From Citreicoccus inhibens (GTDB lineage: Bacteria; Myxococcota; Myxococcia; Myxococcales; Myxococcaceae), in contig NZ_JAHNZT010000014.1 of NCBI RefSeq assembly GCF_019039035.1, positions 1-64,000 of the forward strand: a stretch of DNA of 64,000 bases, written 5' to 3'. The notes under the pieces were generated by a model, which saw only the letters and a list, made by a program, of their open reading frames with translations, was not told the DNA's origin and made no database searches. The position numbers were made by a program, and so were the translations under genes. Below are positions 34,234 through 42,326 of this stretch, in pieces (position 1 is the stretch's first letter; the number at the start of each line of letters is the position of its first letter).

Positions 34234-35580
34234 ATGCAGCGTTGGAAGGTCGCGGCCCTGCCGCTGGTGTTGTGGGGCGCCGCGTGCGCCACCGCGCCAG
34301 TCCGGTCCGTGGAGCCGGCCCCGGTGACACCCGTGCTGGCGTCCTGGTCCGAGCAACTCGCCGTGCGCGAGTCGTGGCTGGAGAAGCGGCACGCGCTCGT
34401 GTTGAACATGATGCGCCGCCACGGCGTGGGCATGTGGATCATCGTCAACGAGGAGTTCCACGAGGATCCGCTCACGGCCCACATCGCGCCGCCGCTGCCC
34501 TTCGCGGGCAACCGAGACATCTTCGTCTTCGTCGACGCGGGCGATGAGGGGCTCAAGCGCGTGGCGCTGTCGGGCTACGGAGAGGAGGCGCTGGCGCGCT
34601 TCTTCGAGCTGCCTCCAGAAGACACCACGCCACAGGCCCAGCTTCAGGCGTTGGACGCGCGCTATCACCCGCGCGCCATCGCGCTGGGCACGGGCGGCAA
34701 GCGCGGCGTCACCCGCAGCCTCACGCGTGACAGCTATCAATTCCTGGTGGACGCGCTGGGCGCGCAGGCCGAGTCCCGCTTCGTGAGCGCCGAGCCGCTC
34801 ATCGAGGAGTACCTGGACACGCGCCTGCCCGAGGAGTGGGAGACGTACCGGGGCATGGTGGCGCTCACCGAGTCGCTCACGCGCCGCGCGCTCTCCAACG
34901 AGGTGGTGGTGCCGGGCAAGACGACGGTGGGCGAGGTGCGCCGCTGGCTCTATGACGCCCTGTGGGCCGCGAACGTGCGCACGTGGTTCCAGCCGGACGT
35001 GCGCGTGCAGCGCCGGGGGCAGGAGAAGAGCACGGCGCGAGGCTTCCTGGCCGTGGCTCGCGAGGACGTCGTCATCCAGCGCGGCGACCTCTTGCACGTG
35101 GACTTCGGCATCACCCACATGGGCCTGAACACGGACTGGCAGAAGATGGCCTACGTCCTGCGCGAGGGCGAGACGGAGGTCCCCGCCGGCCTGGAGAAGG
35201 CGTTGGCGAACACGCACGCGCTCCAGGACGCGCTGATGCTCAAGGAGTCGCGGCCGGAGCGCTCCTCCGCCGACGTGTACACCGCGACCATGGAGGACAT
35301 GCGCCAGCAAGGCATCACGGCGATGGTCTACAGCCATCCGCTCGGCAACCAGGGCCACGCGCTGGGCGCGGCCATCGACTTCCGCTCGGCCGCGCGGAAG
35401 GAGTCACCCAAGGTGCTGCGCAAGGGCTCGTACATCGCCGTCGAGCTGAACACCGCCACCGCGGTGCCCGAGTGGGACGGGCAGACGGTGTATGTGATGG
35501 AGGAGGATCCGGCCTACCTCACGGACGAGGGCTTCAAGTTCTTCGTGCCCCGGCAGGAGGCCTTCTACCTGATCCGCTAG
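34234..35580 (+). CDS. Secreted or lipid-anchored M24 metallopeptidase (Xaa-Pro aminopeptidase-like)
   Basis: The start is ATG 34234 behind AAGGAG. The 448-residue product has an N-terminal signal sequence with a Cys at residue 18 (LPLVLWGAACATA; the lipobox is atypical). The C-terminal pita-bread domain keeps all five metal ligands: Asp in HVDFGI, Asp in NTDWQ, His in SHPLGNQGH, Glu in VELNTA and Glu in VMEEDP. Such enzymes remove N-terminal residues, often before proline. The periplasmic or lipoprotein location inferred here is less common for the family. Its TAG stop overlaps that of the convergent gene through a shared CTAG. Confidence 0.85.
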   Translation: MQRWKVAALPLVLWGAACATAPVRSVEPAPVTPVLASWSEQLAVRESWLEKRHALVLNMMRRHGVGMWIIVNEEFHEDPLTAHIAPPLPFAGNRDIFVFVDAGDEGLKRVALSGYGEEALARFFELPPEDTTPQAQLQALDARYHPRAIALGTGGKRGVTRSLTRDSYQFLVDALGAQAESRFVSAEPLIEEYLDTRLPEEWETYRGMVALTESLTRRALSNEVVVPGKTTVGEVRRWLYDALWAANVRTWFQPDVRVQRRGQEKSTARGFLAVAREDVVIQRGDLLHVDFGITHMGLNTDWQKMAYVLREGETEVPAGLEKALANTHALQDALMLKESRPERSSADVYTATMEDMRQQGITAMVYSHPLGNQGHALGAAIDFRSAARKESPKVLRKGSYIAVELNTATAVPEWDGQTVYVMEEDPAYLTDEGFKFFVPRQEAFYLIR

Positions 35581-36464
35581 AAGCCCACGCCCGCGCTCAC
35601 GTCGAGCGCCCACCCGCGGCCACCCGGCGCGCGCTGCCCCTCGGGTCCATCGAGGTTGAAGCGCGCGCCGGCTCGGACGAAGCCTCCGCCCAGACTCAGT
35701 CTCAGGAAGGGCTCGATGGAGAACTGCGCCTCGCGGTCGCGCGTGCCCAGGTCTCCGAGCGCCTCGCGCGGAGAGGACACCCACCAGGCGCGCACCCCGG
35801 GCTCGATGAAGAACAGGCCCAAGGTGGCCTCCGCGCCGGTCTGCAGCACGAAGCGCGAGCCACCCGCGTCGCGTGACACGGGCAGGAGGATGCCGAGCGC
35901 GGCGTCCGCCTCCAGGCGCAGCCCGGGCAAGTCCAGTCCCACCGCCACGGGCACCACCAACGAAGTGGTGTCGAGCGCCCAGAGCCATGGATCCGTCCGG
36001 CCTCGGACCGCGGACGCGGTGGTGTAGTTGGCGTCCTCGGAGATGGCCGGCACTTGCCGGTCCTCGCGGCCGCGGTCATGGAACGCCAGGGGCAGGGCCA
36101 CCGCGATGCCCACGCGCAAGAAGGCGAGGTCGGCGGCCGTGAACGCGGTGTTCAGGCCGGCGAGCAGGTTGGAGGGCCCCATCGACTTCCAGCGCGGCTC
36201 CCCCGGAGGTGTCAGCGACGTGTACGGCAGGCCCCAGTCGAGTCGAAGCTGGCTCTGCTCCCCCACGCGAAACCCCGCGCTGAGGGTGGGTGACACGTGG
36301 CGCGTCGAGACGTCGCGCAGCCGTGACGACGAGGAGAACAAGACGCTGGTCGCGATGAAGTTGTCGGGCTCTCGCGCACCCGCCGGGCCCCCGGGAAGGG
36401 CGAGCGCCACGAGGGCGACCCGCCCCGCCAGGTGGCGAGGCGAGAGGTGGAAGGGAAGGCGCAT
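35577..36464 (-). CDS. Outer-membrane beta-barrel-like protein
   Basis: The 295-residue product starts MRLPFHLSPRHLAGRVALVA, a signal peptide ending near GGPAGARE. The rest alternates short strands with Gly, Ser and aromatic residues (TLSAGFRVGEQSQLRLDWGLPY) and ends in Phe (DVSAGVGF), as barrels do. No specific family is recognised. ATG 36476, four codons upstream, is also possible. It converges on the M24 peptidase gene and overlaps its stop by 4 bp. Confidence 0.72.
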   Translation of the reverse strand: MRLPFHLSPRHLAGRVALVALALPGGPAGAREPDNFIATSVLFSSSSRLRDVSTRHVSPTLSAGFRVGEQSQLRLDWGLPYTSLTPPGEPRWKSMGPSNLLAGLNTAFTAADLAFLRVGIAVALPLAFHDRGREDRQVPAISEDANYTTASAVRGRTDPWLWALDTTSLVVPVAVGLDLPGLRLEADAALGILLPVSRDAGGSRFVLQTGAEATLGLFFIEPGVRAWWVSSPREALGDLGTRDREAQFSIEPFLRLSLGGGFVRAGARFNLDGPEGQRAPGGRGWALDVSAGVGF

Positions 36465-36595
36465 GACGGGTCCCACCGGCAGCCCGTCCGGCTCACGGGG
36501 CCACCGCGTGGAACACCGCGCCCCAACCCGGCTGTCACCGGCGCACGGCGAGATGTCGTTTCTCCCCGTGCTCCGGTGCCCTCACCGAGCCCTGC

Positions 36596-36916
36596 TCAGT
36601 TGAGGCAGCTCTTCGCGCAATACGGAGCGGAGCCCGCCCCGGTGTTCGGGTCGTACACGCCGGGGCAGCACCTGAACCCCGAGGAACACGCCGAGCCGCC
36701 GGCGTCGCACCGGGGCAGGCAGGAGTGGAACACACAGGTCGCGCTGGAGTTCGAGCAGTACAGCCCGGTGGCGATGTCGCAGTACTCCACGCCCTGCTCG
36801 GTCTGCCCGAGTTGGGGGGCTTCCTCCGACGGCGTCACGGGGCCACCACAGCCCGTCAGGGCGGCGGCCAGGATGATCGCGAGAGCTCCAAGACGACGTG
36901 CGCTGCGCTGGTGCAT
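36596..36916 (-). CDS. Small cysteine-rich lipoprotein
   Basis: The 106-residue precursor starts at ATG 36916 behind GGAGG and has a textbook lipobox, ALTGC, with lipidated Cys22. The mature part holds ten more cysteines (GLYC, ATC, HSC, PRC, SAC, RCC and so on), probably five disulfides, in a Gly/Ser-rich setting. This points to an extracytoplasmic, disulfide-stabilised protein. No family is recognised. It lies downstream of rtcR on the same strand, 61 bp after its stop, but a functional link is not suggested. Confidence 0.78.
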   Translation of the reverse strand: MHQRSARRLGALAIILAAALTGCGGPVTPSEEAPQLGQTEQGVEYCDIATGLYCSNSSATCVFHSCLPRCDAGGSACSSGFRCCPGVYDPNTGAGSAPYCAKSCLN

Positions 36917-36977
36917 GGTGCCTCCAGGGAAAGTGCTGCGCCCGGAAGCTAGCGGCAGACCCTGACAGTCCATGCTT

Positions 36978-38624
36978 TCAGCCATCATCGGGAAAGCTCT
37001 CGTCACGGCCACTTGCGTCCTTCCAGCCGAGGCCGAAGCGCGCGAGGTACTTCCTCAGCCGGTCCGCGTCGTTGACGCTCTTCTTCTGGGCCCGTGAGCG
37101 CGCGAAGAGCAGCCGCCCCGCATCCGAGAGCGAGCGCGCCGAGCGGCACACGCCGAGCACGTCCTCGAGCTGAACGCGATCGAACCGGTCCAGCTCCGCC
37201 GCGAGCGAGGCGCCCAGCACCTCGCTCACCCGGTCCGAGCCCGAGCCCATGGCGACCGGGGTGCTGGGCTGCCACTTCGCGCGCAGGCGCTCCAATTCTT
37301 CCTCGACCACGTCCCGGGTGATGCGACCGCCCGAGGCGAGCGTGGCCATGCGCAGCACGGCGGCGTTGAGGTCGCGGAAGTTGCCGGACCAGCGGCCTTC
37401 GGCAGACGTGGCGAAGCGGAGGAAGTGCGTCTGCGCTTCCTTGTTCATCGTCACCCGGGTGCCGAGCGCCTGGGAGGCCTGCTCCAGTTCGAACTGGAGG
37501 TTGGGCGGGATGTCCTCGGGGCGCTCGCGCAGCGCGGGCAGGCGGAACGTCCACAGGTTGATGCGGGCCAGCAGGTCCTCGCGGAAGCGCCCGCGCTCCA
37601 CCTCGGCCTGGAGGTCGCGGTTGGTGCCGGCGATGAGCTGGAAGTCGCTCTCGGCCTCCTTGTCCGCGCCCACCGGAAGGAAGCGCTTGTCCTCCAGCGC
37701 GCGCAGAAGCATGGCCTGCTCGTCCGCGCCCAACTCGCCAATCTCGTCCAGGAAGAGCACGCCGCCGTGGGCCTGCTTCAAGAGGCCCGGCCGGTCCGCC
37801 AGCGCGCCCGTGAAGGCGCCCTTCACGTGGCCGAACAGCGCGGACATGGCGGCGTCGCCGCGCAGCGTGGCGCAGTTGAGGTCCACGAACGGACCGCTCA
37901 CCTGTCTTCGCGTCTTCTTCAACGTGAAGACGCGCCGGGCGAGCTGCGACTTGCCCGCGCCCGTCGGGCCCGTGAGCAACATGGGCGCGCGCGACTGGAG
38001 CGCGACCTGCTCGATGCGCTCGATGAGGCGGTTGAAGGCGGTGTTGCGCGTGTCGATGCCGGCCTTGAGAAAGGCGAGCCCCTCGCGTTGCTCCTCGCGG
38101 AAGCGCGCGGCCAGGGCGTCATAGCGAGACAGGTCCAGGTCGATGAGCGTGTGCGTGCCCGGCCCGCTGCGGTCCCTCCCCGTGCCGGGGGTCATCTGGA
38201 TGAGCTTGCCGGGGATGTGGCGGCTCTCCACCAGCAGGAACATGCAGATCTGCATGATGTGCGTGCCGGTGGTGATGTGGACGAGGTAGTCCTCTTCCTC
38301 GGGCTGGAAGGGATAGGTGCGCACGTAGTCGAGCAGCGCGCAGTAGGTCTCCTCCAGGTTCCACGGGTCGCGGATGTCGAGCGGCGTGGGACGCACCTGC
38401 GTCTCCGGTGACACCTGCTGGATGTCGGCCTGAACCGTGGCGCACAGCAGCCCGGCGCTCGGCGGATGCAGCAGCTCCAGGCGGTGCACCACCAGGTCAT
38501 CCTGCTGGCACATCGCCACCGTGGGCCGCCACTTCGTCCAGCGGTGCGGTCCCTGGCCTGTGTCCAGGCTCGTCCCGAGCATCCCCAGCACGACCGTCCT
38601 GCGCCCCCGCGTCTTTTGAGCCAT
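36978..38624 (-). CDS. rtcR: RtcR, sigma54 activator of the RNA-repair operon (CARF-AAA+-HTH)
   Basis: The 548-residue product has the RtcR layout. An N-terminal CARF domain (about 1-170, starting VVLGMLGTSLDTG and with HITTGTHIMQ) senses an RNA-derived ligand. The AAA+ domain has Walker A GPTGAGKS (219-226), the sigma54-contact loop GAFTGA (269-274) and Walker B GVLFLDEIGE. A helix-turn-helix closes the protein. It is divergent from rtcB-rtcA, with a sigma54 promoter for rtcB between them. In E. coli, RtcR activates rtcBA when its CARF domain senses RNA-damage products. Confidence 0.96.
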   Translation of the reverse strand: MAQKTRGRRTVVLGMLGTSLDTGQGPHRWTKWRPTVAMCQQDDLVVHRLELLHPPSAGLLCATVQADIQQVSPETQVRPTPLDIRDPWNLEETYCALLDYVRTYPFQPEEEDYLVHITTGTHIMQICMFLLVESRHIPGKLIQMTPGTGRDRSGPGTHTLIDLDLSRYDALAARFREEQREGLAFLKAGIDTRNTAFNRLIERIEQVALQSRAPMLLTGPTGAGKSQLARRVFTLKKTRRQVSGPFVDLNCATLRGDAAMSALFGHVKGAFTGALADRPGLLKQAHGGVLFLDEIGELGADEQAMLLRALEDKRFLPVGADKEAESDFQLIAGTNRDLQAEVERGRFREDLLARINLWTFRLPALRERPEDIPPNLQFELEQASQALGTRVTMNKEAQTHFLRFATSAEGRWSGNFRDLNAAVLRMATLASGGRITRDVVEEELERLRAKWQPSTPVAMGSGSDRVSEVLGASLAAELDRFDRVQLEDVLGVCRSARSLSDAGRLLFARSRAQKKSVNDADRLRKYLARFGLGWKDASGRDESFPDDG

Positions 38625-38637
38625 GGAGATAGGACTT

Positions 38638-38651
38638 TATCCCAAAGGATA
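38638..38651. promoter_or_regulatory. Inverted repeat, candidate RtcR-binding site
   Basis: TATCC-CAAA-GGATA is a perfect 5-bp inverted repeat in the rtcR-rtcB intergenic region, about 70 bp upstream of the predicted rtcB start site and 14 bp upstream of the rtcR ATG. An enhancer here could serve rtcBA activation and limit rtcR. The short arms make it only suggestive. Confidence 0.4.
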
Positions 38652-38694
38652 GAGATGACGAGCCCCCACCCACGCTCTCCCTCGGGGGAGGAGT

Positions 38695-38709
38695 TGGCAC
38701 GCCGGCTGC
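38695..38709 (+). promoter_or_regulatory. Sigma54 promoter of rtcBA
   Basis: TGGCAC-GCCGG-CTGC has the -24 GG (38696-38697) and -12 GC (38708-38709) at correct spacing. The predicted start near 38721 leaves a leader of about 47 bases before rtcB. Presence of RtcR next door, a sigma54 activator, strongly supports it. Confidence 0.88.
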
Positions 38710-38767
38710 TCTAGGCCTCCCCCGTGACCGGGACGTAGCGCCCGGCGGACGACGAAAGGTGAAGGAC

Positions 38768-40003
38768 ATGAGCCGCGAGAACTTGGGTTACGAGGTGCTG
38801 TCGGACGAGGCGGGTCGCCCCATCAAGGCGTGGACGGTGGGGGTGCCGTTCGAGGACGAGGCGAAGCAGCAGCTGCGAAACCTCCGGGGTCTGCCGTTCA
38901 TCCACAAGTGGGTCGCGGCGATGCCGGACGTGCACCGCGGTTACGGCGCCACGGTGGGCAGCGTGGTGCCGACGGTGGGCGCGGTGATTCCCGCGGCGGT
39001 GGGCGTGGACATCGGATGCGGGATGATCGCCGTGCGCACGACGCTGCGCGCGGAGCAACTCCCGGACTCGCTGAAGGCGGTGCGCTCGGCCATCGAGCGG
39101 ACGGTGCCGCACGGCCGTACCGATAACGGCGGCCCCAATGACCGAGGGGCGTGGCGCGCGGCCCCCAAGGGCCACCAGGAGGCGTGGGCGAAGCTGGTGA
39201 CGGGATACGACGCCATCGTCGCCAAGCACCCGCGCATCGGCCGAGGCCCGGAGCTGGGGCACCTGGGAACGCTGGGAACCGGGAACCATTTCATCGAGCT
39301 GTGTGTCGATGAGTCCGACGGCGTGTGGCTGATGTTGCACTCGGGGTCCCGCGGGGTGGGGAACCGCATCGGGAGCTACTTCATCGAGCGGGCGAAGGAG
39401 GACATGCGCCGCTGGTTCGTGAACCTCCCGGACGCGGACCTCGCGTACCTGCCCGAGGGAACGACGCTCTTTGACGACTACGTGTTCGCGGTGGGGTGGG
39501 CGCAGGACTTCGCGGCGATGAACCGCGAGCTCATGCTGCGCTCCGCGGTGGAGGCGCTGCAGCGCTGCAACGAGCTGCCGCCGTTCGAGCTGTCCGAGTC
39601 GGCGGTGAACTGCCACCACAACTACATCTCCCGTGAGCACCACTTCGGGAAGAACTGCTTCGTGACGCGAAAGGGCGCGGTGCGGGCGCGTGCCGGGGAC
39701 CTGGGAATCATCCCCGGAAGCATGGGAGCGCGTTCGTACATCGTCCGCGGGAAGGGGAACGCGGACGCCTTCGAGTCGTGCAGCCACGGCGCGGGCCGAG
39801 CGATGTCGCGCGAGGCGGCGAAGAAGCGCTTCACGCTGGATGACCACGCGAAGGCGACGGCGGGGGTGGAGTGCCGCAAGGACGTGGATGTGATTGACGA
39901 GACGCCCGGTGCCTACAAGTCCATCGACGCGGTGATGGCGGCGCAGGCGGACCTGGTGGAAGTGGTCCACACCCTCAAGCAGGTCGTGTGCGTGAAGGGG
40001 TAG
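38768..40003 (+). CDS. rtcB: RNA-splicing/repair ligase RtcB
   Basis: RtcB joins RNA 2',3'-cyclic-phosphate or 3'-phosphate ends to 5'-OH ends using GTP and Mn2+. The 411-residue product has the metal and guanylate-site motifs: GVDIGCGM (Cys ligand), LGTGNHFIEL, MLHSGSRGVGN, NCHHNYISREHH, and CSHGAGRAMSR with the His that is guanylylated. The start is ATG 38768 behind AAGGTGAAGGA. The ligand set appears complete. It is the first gene of the RtcR-controlled transcript. Confidence 0.96.
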   Translation: MSRENLGYEVLSDEAGRPIKAWTVGVPFEDEAKQQLRNLRGLPFIHKWVAAMPDVHRGYGATVGSVVPTVGAVIPAAVGVDIGCGMIAVRTTLRAEQLPDSLKAVRSAIERTVPHGRTDNGGPNDRGAWRAAPKGHQEAWAKLVTGYDAIVAKHPRIGRGPELGHLGTLGTGNHFIELCVDESDGVWLMLHSGSRGVGNRIGSYFIERAKEDMRRWFVNLPDADLAYLPEGTTLFDDYVFAVGWAQDFAAMNRELMLRSAVEALQRCNELPPFELSESAVNCHHNYISREHHFGKNCFVTRKGAVRARAGDLGIIPGSMGARSYIVRGKGNADAFESCSHGAGRAMSREAAKKRFTLDDHAKATAGVECRKDVDVIDETPGAYKSIDAVMAAQADLVEVVHTLKQVVCVKG

Positions 40004-40064
40004 TCCCACCCTTCTTGTGCACGCCCCCCACGCGGAGGGTTCCATGCCGGGATGACCATGCCGA

Positions 40065-40117
40065 GGCGCCCGCTCCCTCCGAGACCGCAAGGTCGCCAGG
40101 TTGGGGGAGCGGGCGCC
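40065..40117 (+). ncRNA. Long structured hairpin between rtcB and rtcA
   Basis: A perfect 13-bp stem, GGCGCCCGCTCCC (40065-40077) with GGGAGCGGGCGCC (40105-40117), encloses an inner hairpin GACC-GCAA-GGTC (40083-40094) with a GNRA loop. What follows, GCTATTTCAG, is too poor in T for a standard terminator. It lies inside the rtcBA transcript, 62 bp after rtcB and 56 bp before rtcA. It could stabilise or process the message, cause partial termination, or be a small RNA of the repair system; which is unknown. Confidence 0.45.
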
Positions 40118-40172
40118 GCTATTTCAGGAGAGGGCTTGCACCCGCGTGAGGGGCGGCGGAGGAATACAGGAC

Positions 40173-41189
40173 ATGCTGACGATTGATGGTTCCAAGGGCG
40201 AGGGGGGCGGGCAGGTGCTGCGCACGGCGCTGGCGCTGGCGCTGGTGACGCGGACGCCGCTCCGCATGGTGAACATCCGCGCCGGGCGCGAGAAGCCGGG
40301 CCTCCTGCGCCAGCACCTCACCGCGGTGAAGGCCGCGGAGGCGGTGGGCGCGGCGGAGGTCTCCGGCGCGGAGCTGGGCTCGCGAGAGCTGACGTTCGAG
40401 CCGCGCGCGCTGGCGGCGGGCAACTACCACTTCGCGGTGGGCTCGGCGGGCAGCGCCACGCTGGTGCTCCAGACCGTGTTGCCCGCGCTCCTCCTGGCGG
40501 AGGGCCCTTCGTCGCTGCGGCTGGAGGGGGGGACGCACAACCCGGCGGCGCCGCCGTTCGACTTCCTGGCCAAGGCCTTCCTGCCGCTCGTCCAGCGAAT
40601 GGGGCCGCGCGTGGAGGCGACGCTGGAGCGCCCGGGCTTCTTCCCCGCGGGAGGCGGTCGCTTCCGCGTGGACGTGCACCCCGCGAAGCTCCAACCCCTG
40701 GACCTGCCGGAGCGCGGGCGGGTGGTGCGTCGCGCGGCGGTGGCCACGGTGTCGGGCATCCCCTACGACGTCGCGCGCCGCGAGCTGGACACCGTGGGGG
40801 ACATCCTCAAGCTGCGCCCGGACGAACTGCACCCGGACGAACTCAAGCGCGGCATCGGGCCGGGCAACGTGCTGCGCGTGGAGGTGGAGTGCGAGCACGT
40901 CACCGAGGTCTTCACCGCGTTCGGCTCGCGCGGCCGGGCCGCCGAGCACGTGGCCGAGGAGGTCGCGCGCGAGGCGAAGCAGTACCTCGACGCGGAGGTG
41001 CCCGTGGGCGAGCACCTGTGTGATCAGCTCCTGCTCCTGCTCGCGCTCGCCCGAGGCGGCAGCTTCCGCACGTTGCCGCTGGATGGCCACGCGCGGACGC
41101 AGATCGACACGATGGCGCACTTCCTCGACGTGAAGGTGTCCACGCGCGAGGTCAGCCGCGGGGTCCACGAAGTGGAAGTGCGCGGGTAG
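40173..41189 (+). CDS. rtcA: RNA 3'-terminal phosphate cyclase RtcA
   Basis: RtcA converts RNA 3'-phosphate ends to 2',3'-cyclic phosphates through an adenylylated His. The 338-residue product starts MLTIDGSKGEGGGQVLRTAL (ATG 40173 behind GGAGGA). It has REKPGLLRQHL, GSAGSATLVLQTVLPALL and the late segment CDQLLLLLALARGGS, with the probable nucleophile His in LDGHARTQID. The family residues are present and the length is normal. It is second in the RtcR-regulated operon, after rtcB and the intergenic hairpin, and converges with the GIN lipoprotein gene. Confidence 0.95.
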   Translation: MLTIDGSKGEGGGQVLRTALALALVTRTPLRMVNIRAGREKPGLLRQHLTAVKAAEAVGAAEVSGAELGSRELTFEPRALAAGNYHFAVGSAGSATLVLQTVLPALLLAEGPSSLRLEGGTHNPAAPPFDFLAKAFLPLVQRMGPRVEATLERPGFFPAGGGRFRVDVHPAKLQPLDLPERGRVVRRAAVATVSGIPYDVARRELDTVGDILKLRPDELHPDELKRGIGPGNVLRVEVECEHVTEVFTAFGSRGRAAEHVAEEVAREAKQYLDAEVPVGEHLCDQLLLLLALARGGSFRTLPLDGHARTQIDTMAHFLDVKVSTREVSRGVHEVEVRG

Positions 41190-41194
41190 GGGCG

Positions 41195-41926
41195 CTACTC
41201 CAGCGTGAGCGACGAGCCGCCGCTCAGGTTGGAGCTCAGCACCTGGGGGCTTCCGGAGACGTACACCGCCACGGCTCCGGAGCCGGTGACGCCCAGCGTG
41301 CCCCAGACGTGCATGCGGACATGGGCGCTGCCGCTGGCGGTCAGCGTGGCGTCCCGCGCCGCCAGCTCCCGCGCCTGGAGCCGGGTGGCGCCCGACAGGC
41401 TCCCCTGGAACCGTGCCGCGGTGCCTTGGATGCAAGCGTCCACGTCACCGCTCAGGTCGAGCAGGAGGTTGTCCACCGCGAGGCCCGCGGCCTTCACCGC
41501 GCCTCCGCCGCTGGCCTCCAACTCGAACGTGCGGCCGGTGACGTCCCCGCTGAGGTCCACGGCGCCCGTCCCCGAGCGCGAGAGCGCCTGGAGCACGGGC
41601 ACGCGCACCTGGACGCGGAGCGGATGGCTGGACGTCCAGTTGCCAGGGAAGGAGACGCGCAGGGTCCGGTGGTCCTCCACCCGGGTGCGCACGCGCGCGA
41701 CGAGGTTCTCATCTCCCAGGACGCGCACCTCGATGGGCTGCTCCGGGGCCACCACGACCATGGCCTCGATGTCGTCCTCCACGGCCAGCGCCAGGAAGGC
41801 CCCCGGCTCACGCGTCTCCTCGGTCCACGTGCCGTTTCCTTGGATGCCGACGCCCTCGCCGCACCCCGCGAGGAGTACCCAGAGGAGGGCCAAGCCCACC
41901 TGCGTCCCGTGCCGTCTGTTGTCCAT
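41195..41926 (-). CDS. GIN-domain (DUF2807-like) lipoprotein
   Basis: The 243-residue precursor starts at ATG 41926 (AAAGGA upstream), with a signal peptide and lipobox LLAGC (Cys near residue 22). The mature part has the repetitive beta pattern of head-GIN domains: alternating SG/SGT/SGA motifs (SRSGTGAVDLSGDV, EASGGGAVKAAGL, LSGATRLQARELA, TGSGAVAVYVSG). Such domains form right-handed beta-solenoid-like structures and probably bind envelope partners; function is generally unknown. Confidence 0.82.
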   Translation of the reverse strand: MDNRRHGTQVGLALLWVLLAGCGEGVGIQGNGTWTEETREPGAFLALAVEDDIEAMVVVAPEQPIEVRVLGDENLVARVRTRVEDHRTLRVSFPGNWTSSHPLRVQVRVPVLQALSRSGTGAVDLSGDVTGRTFELEASGGGAVKAAGLAVDNLLLDLSGDVDACIQGTAARFQGSLSGATRLQARELAARDATLTASGSAHVRMHVWGTLGVTGSGAVAVYVSGSPQVLSSNLSGGSSLTLE

Positions 41927-42051
41927 GGGGTGTCCTTTGTTTTCGCGCGATCGCGCCGTTTCTGGGGCGGGAACACCCGAGCTTCTGGCAAGTGTCACTG
42001 CCCTCTGGGGTGAGGCGCGGCGCCAGGATGCCCCGCGGGGCGGTGGTTGCT

Positions 42052-42306
42052 ATGAAGCGGGGCGTGTCCGACGTCACCGATTCCACACCCGCCGACCTCG
42101 ACGCCGCGCTCGCCCGGGCCAGCGCGGAGCTTCAGTTCCCCAGCTACTACCAGGCCTGTGTGCGCCCGCTGTTGCGCAACCCCGAGGGGCACTGGCCGCG
42201 ATGCTGTGGCGGTGGATGTGAGCCGTGCGCCCAGACGCTCATCCAGGTGGCCCTGCGCACGCTGGAGCTGATGGGCACGCCCCGTCAGGCGCCCCTCCCG
42301 GATTGA
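42052..42306 (+). CDS. Small protein with a CCxxGCxxC motif
   Basis: An 84-residue protein from ATG 42052. Its C-terminal half carries WPRCCGGGCEPCAQTL, close to the CCGSGCxxCV motif of small oxidoreductase-like domains, and the helix QVALRTLELMG. The four cysteines could bind metal or form disulfides. No signal peptide is present. It precedes the NtrC-like regulator by 20 bp and may be in its operon. The start is uncertain; GTG 42064 is also in frame. Confidence 0.58.
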   Translation: MKRGVSDVTDSTPADLDAALARASAELQFPSYYQACVRPLLRNPEGHWPRCCGGGCEPCAQTLIQVALRTLELMGTPRQAPLPD

Positions 42307-42326
42307 ACCTCGGCACCGAGCCCCGC

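Noticed and set aside
41984-42000. TGGCAAGTGTCACTGC, resembling a sigma54 promoter before the small CCxxGCxxC gene
   Set aside because: The GG-to-GC distance is one base too long and the -24 element lacks the final C, so it does not fit sigma54 spacing.
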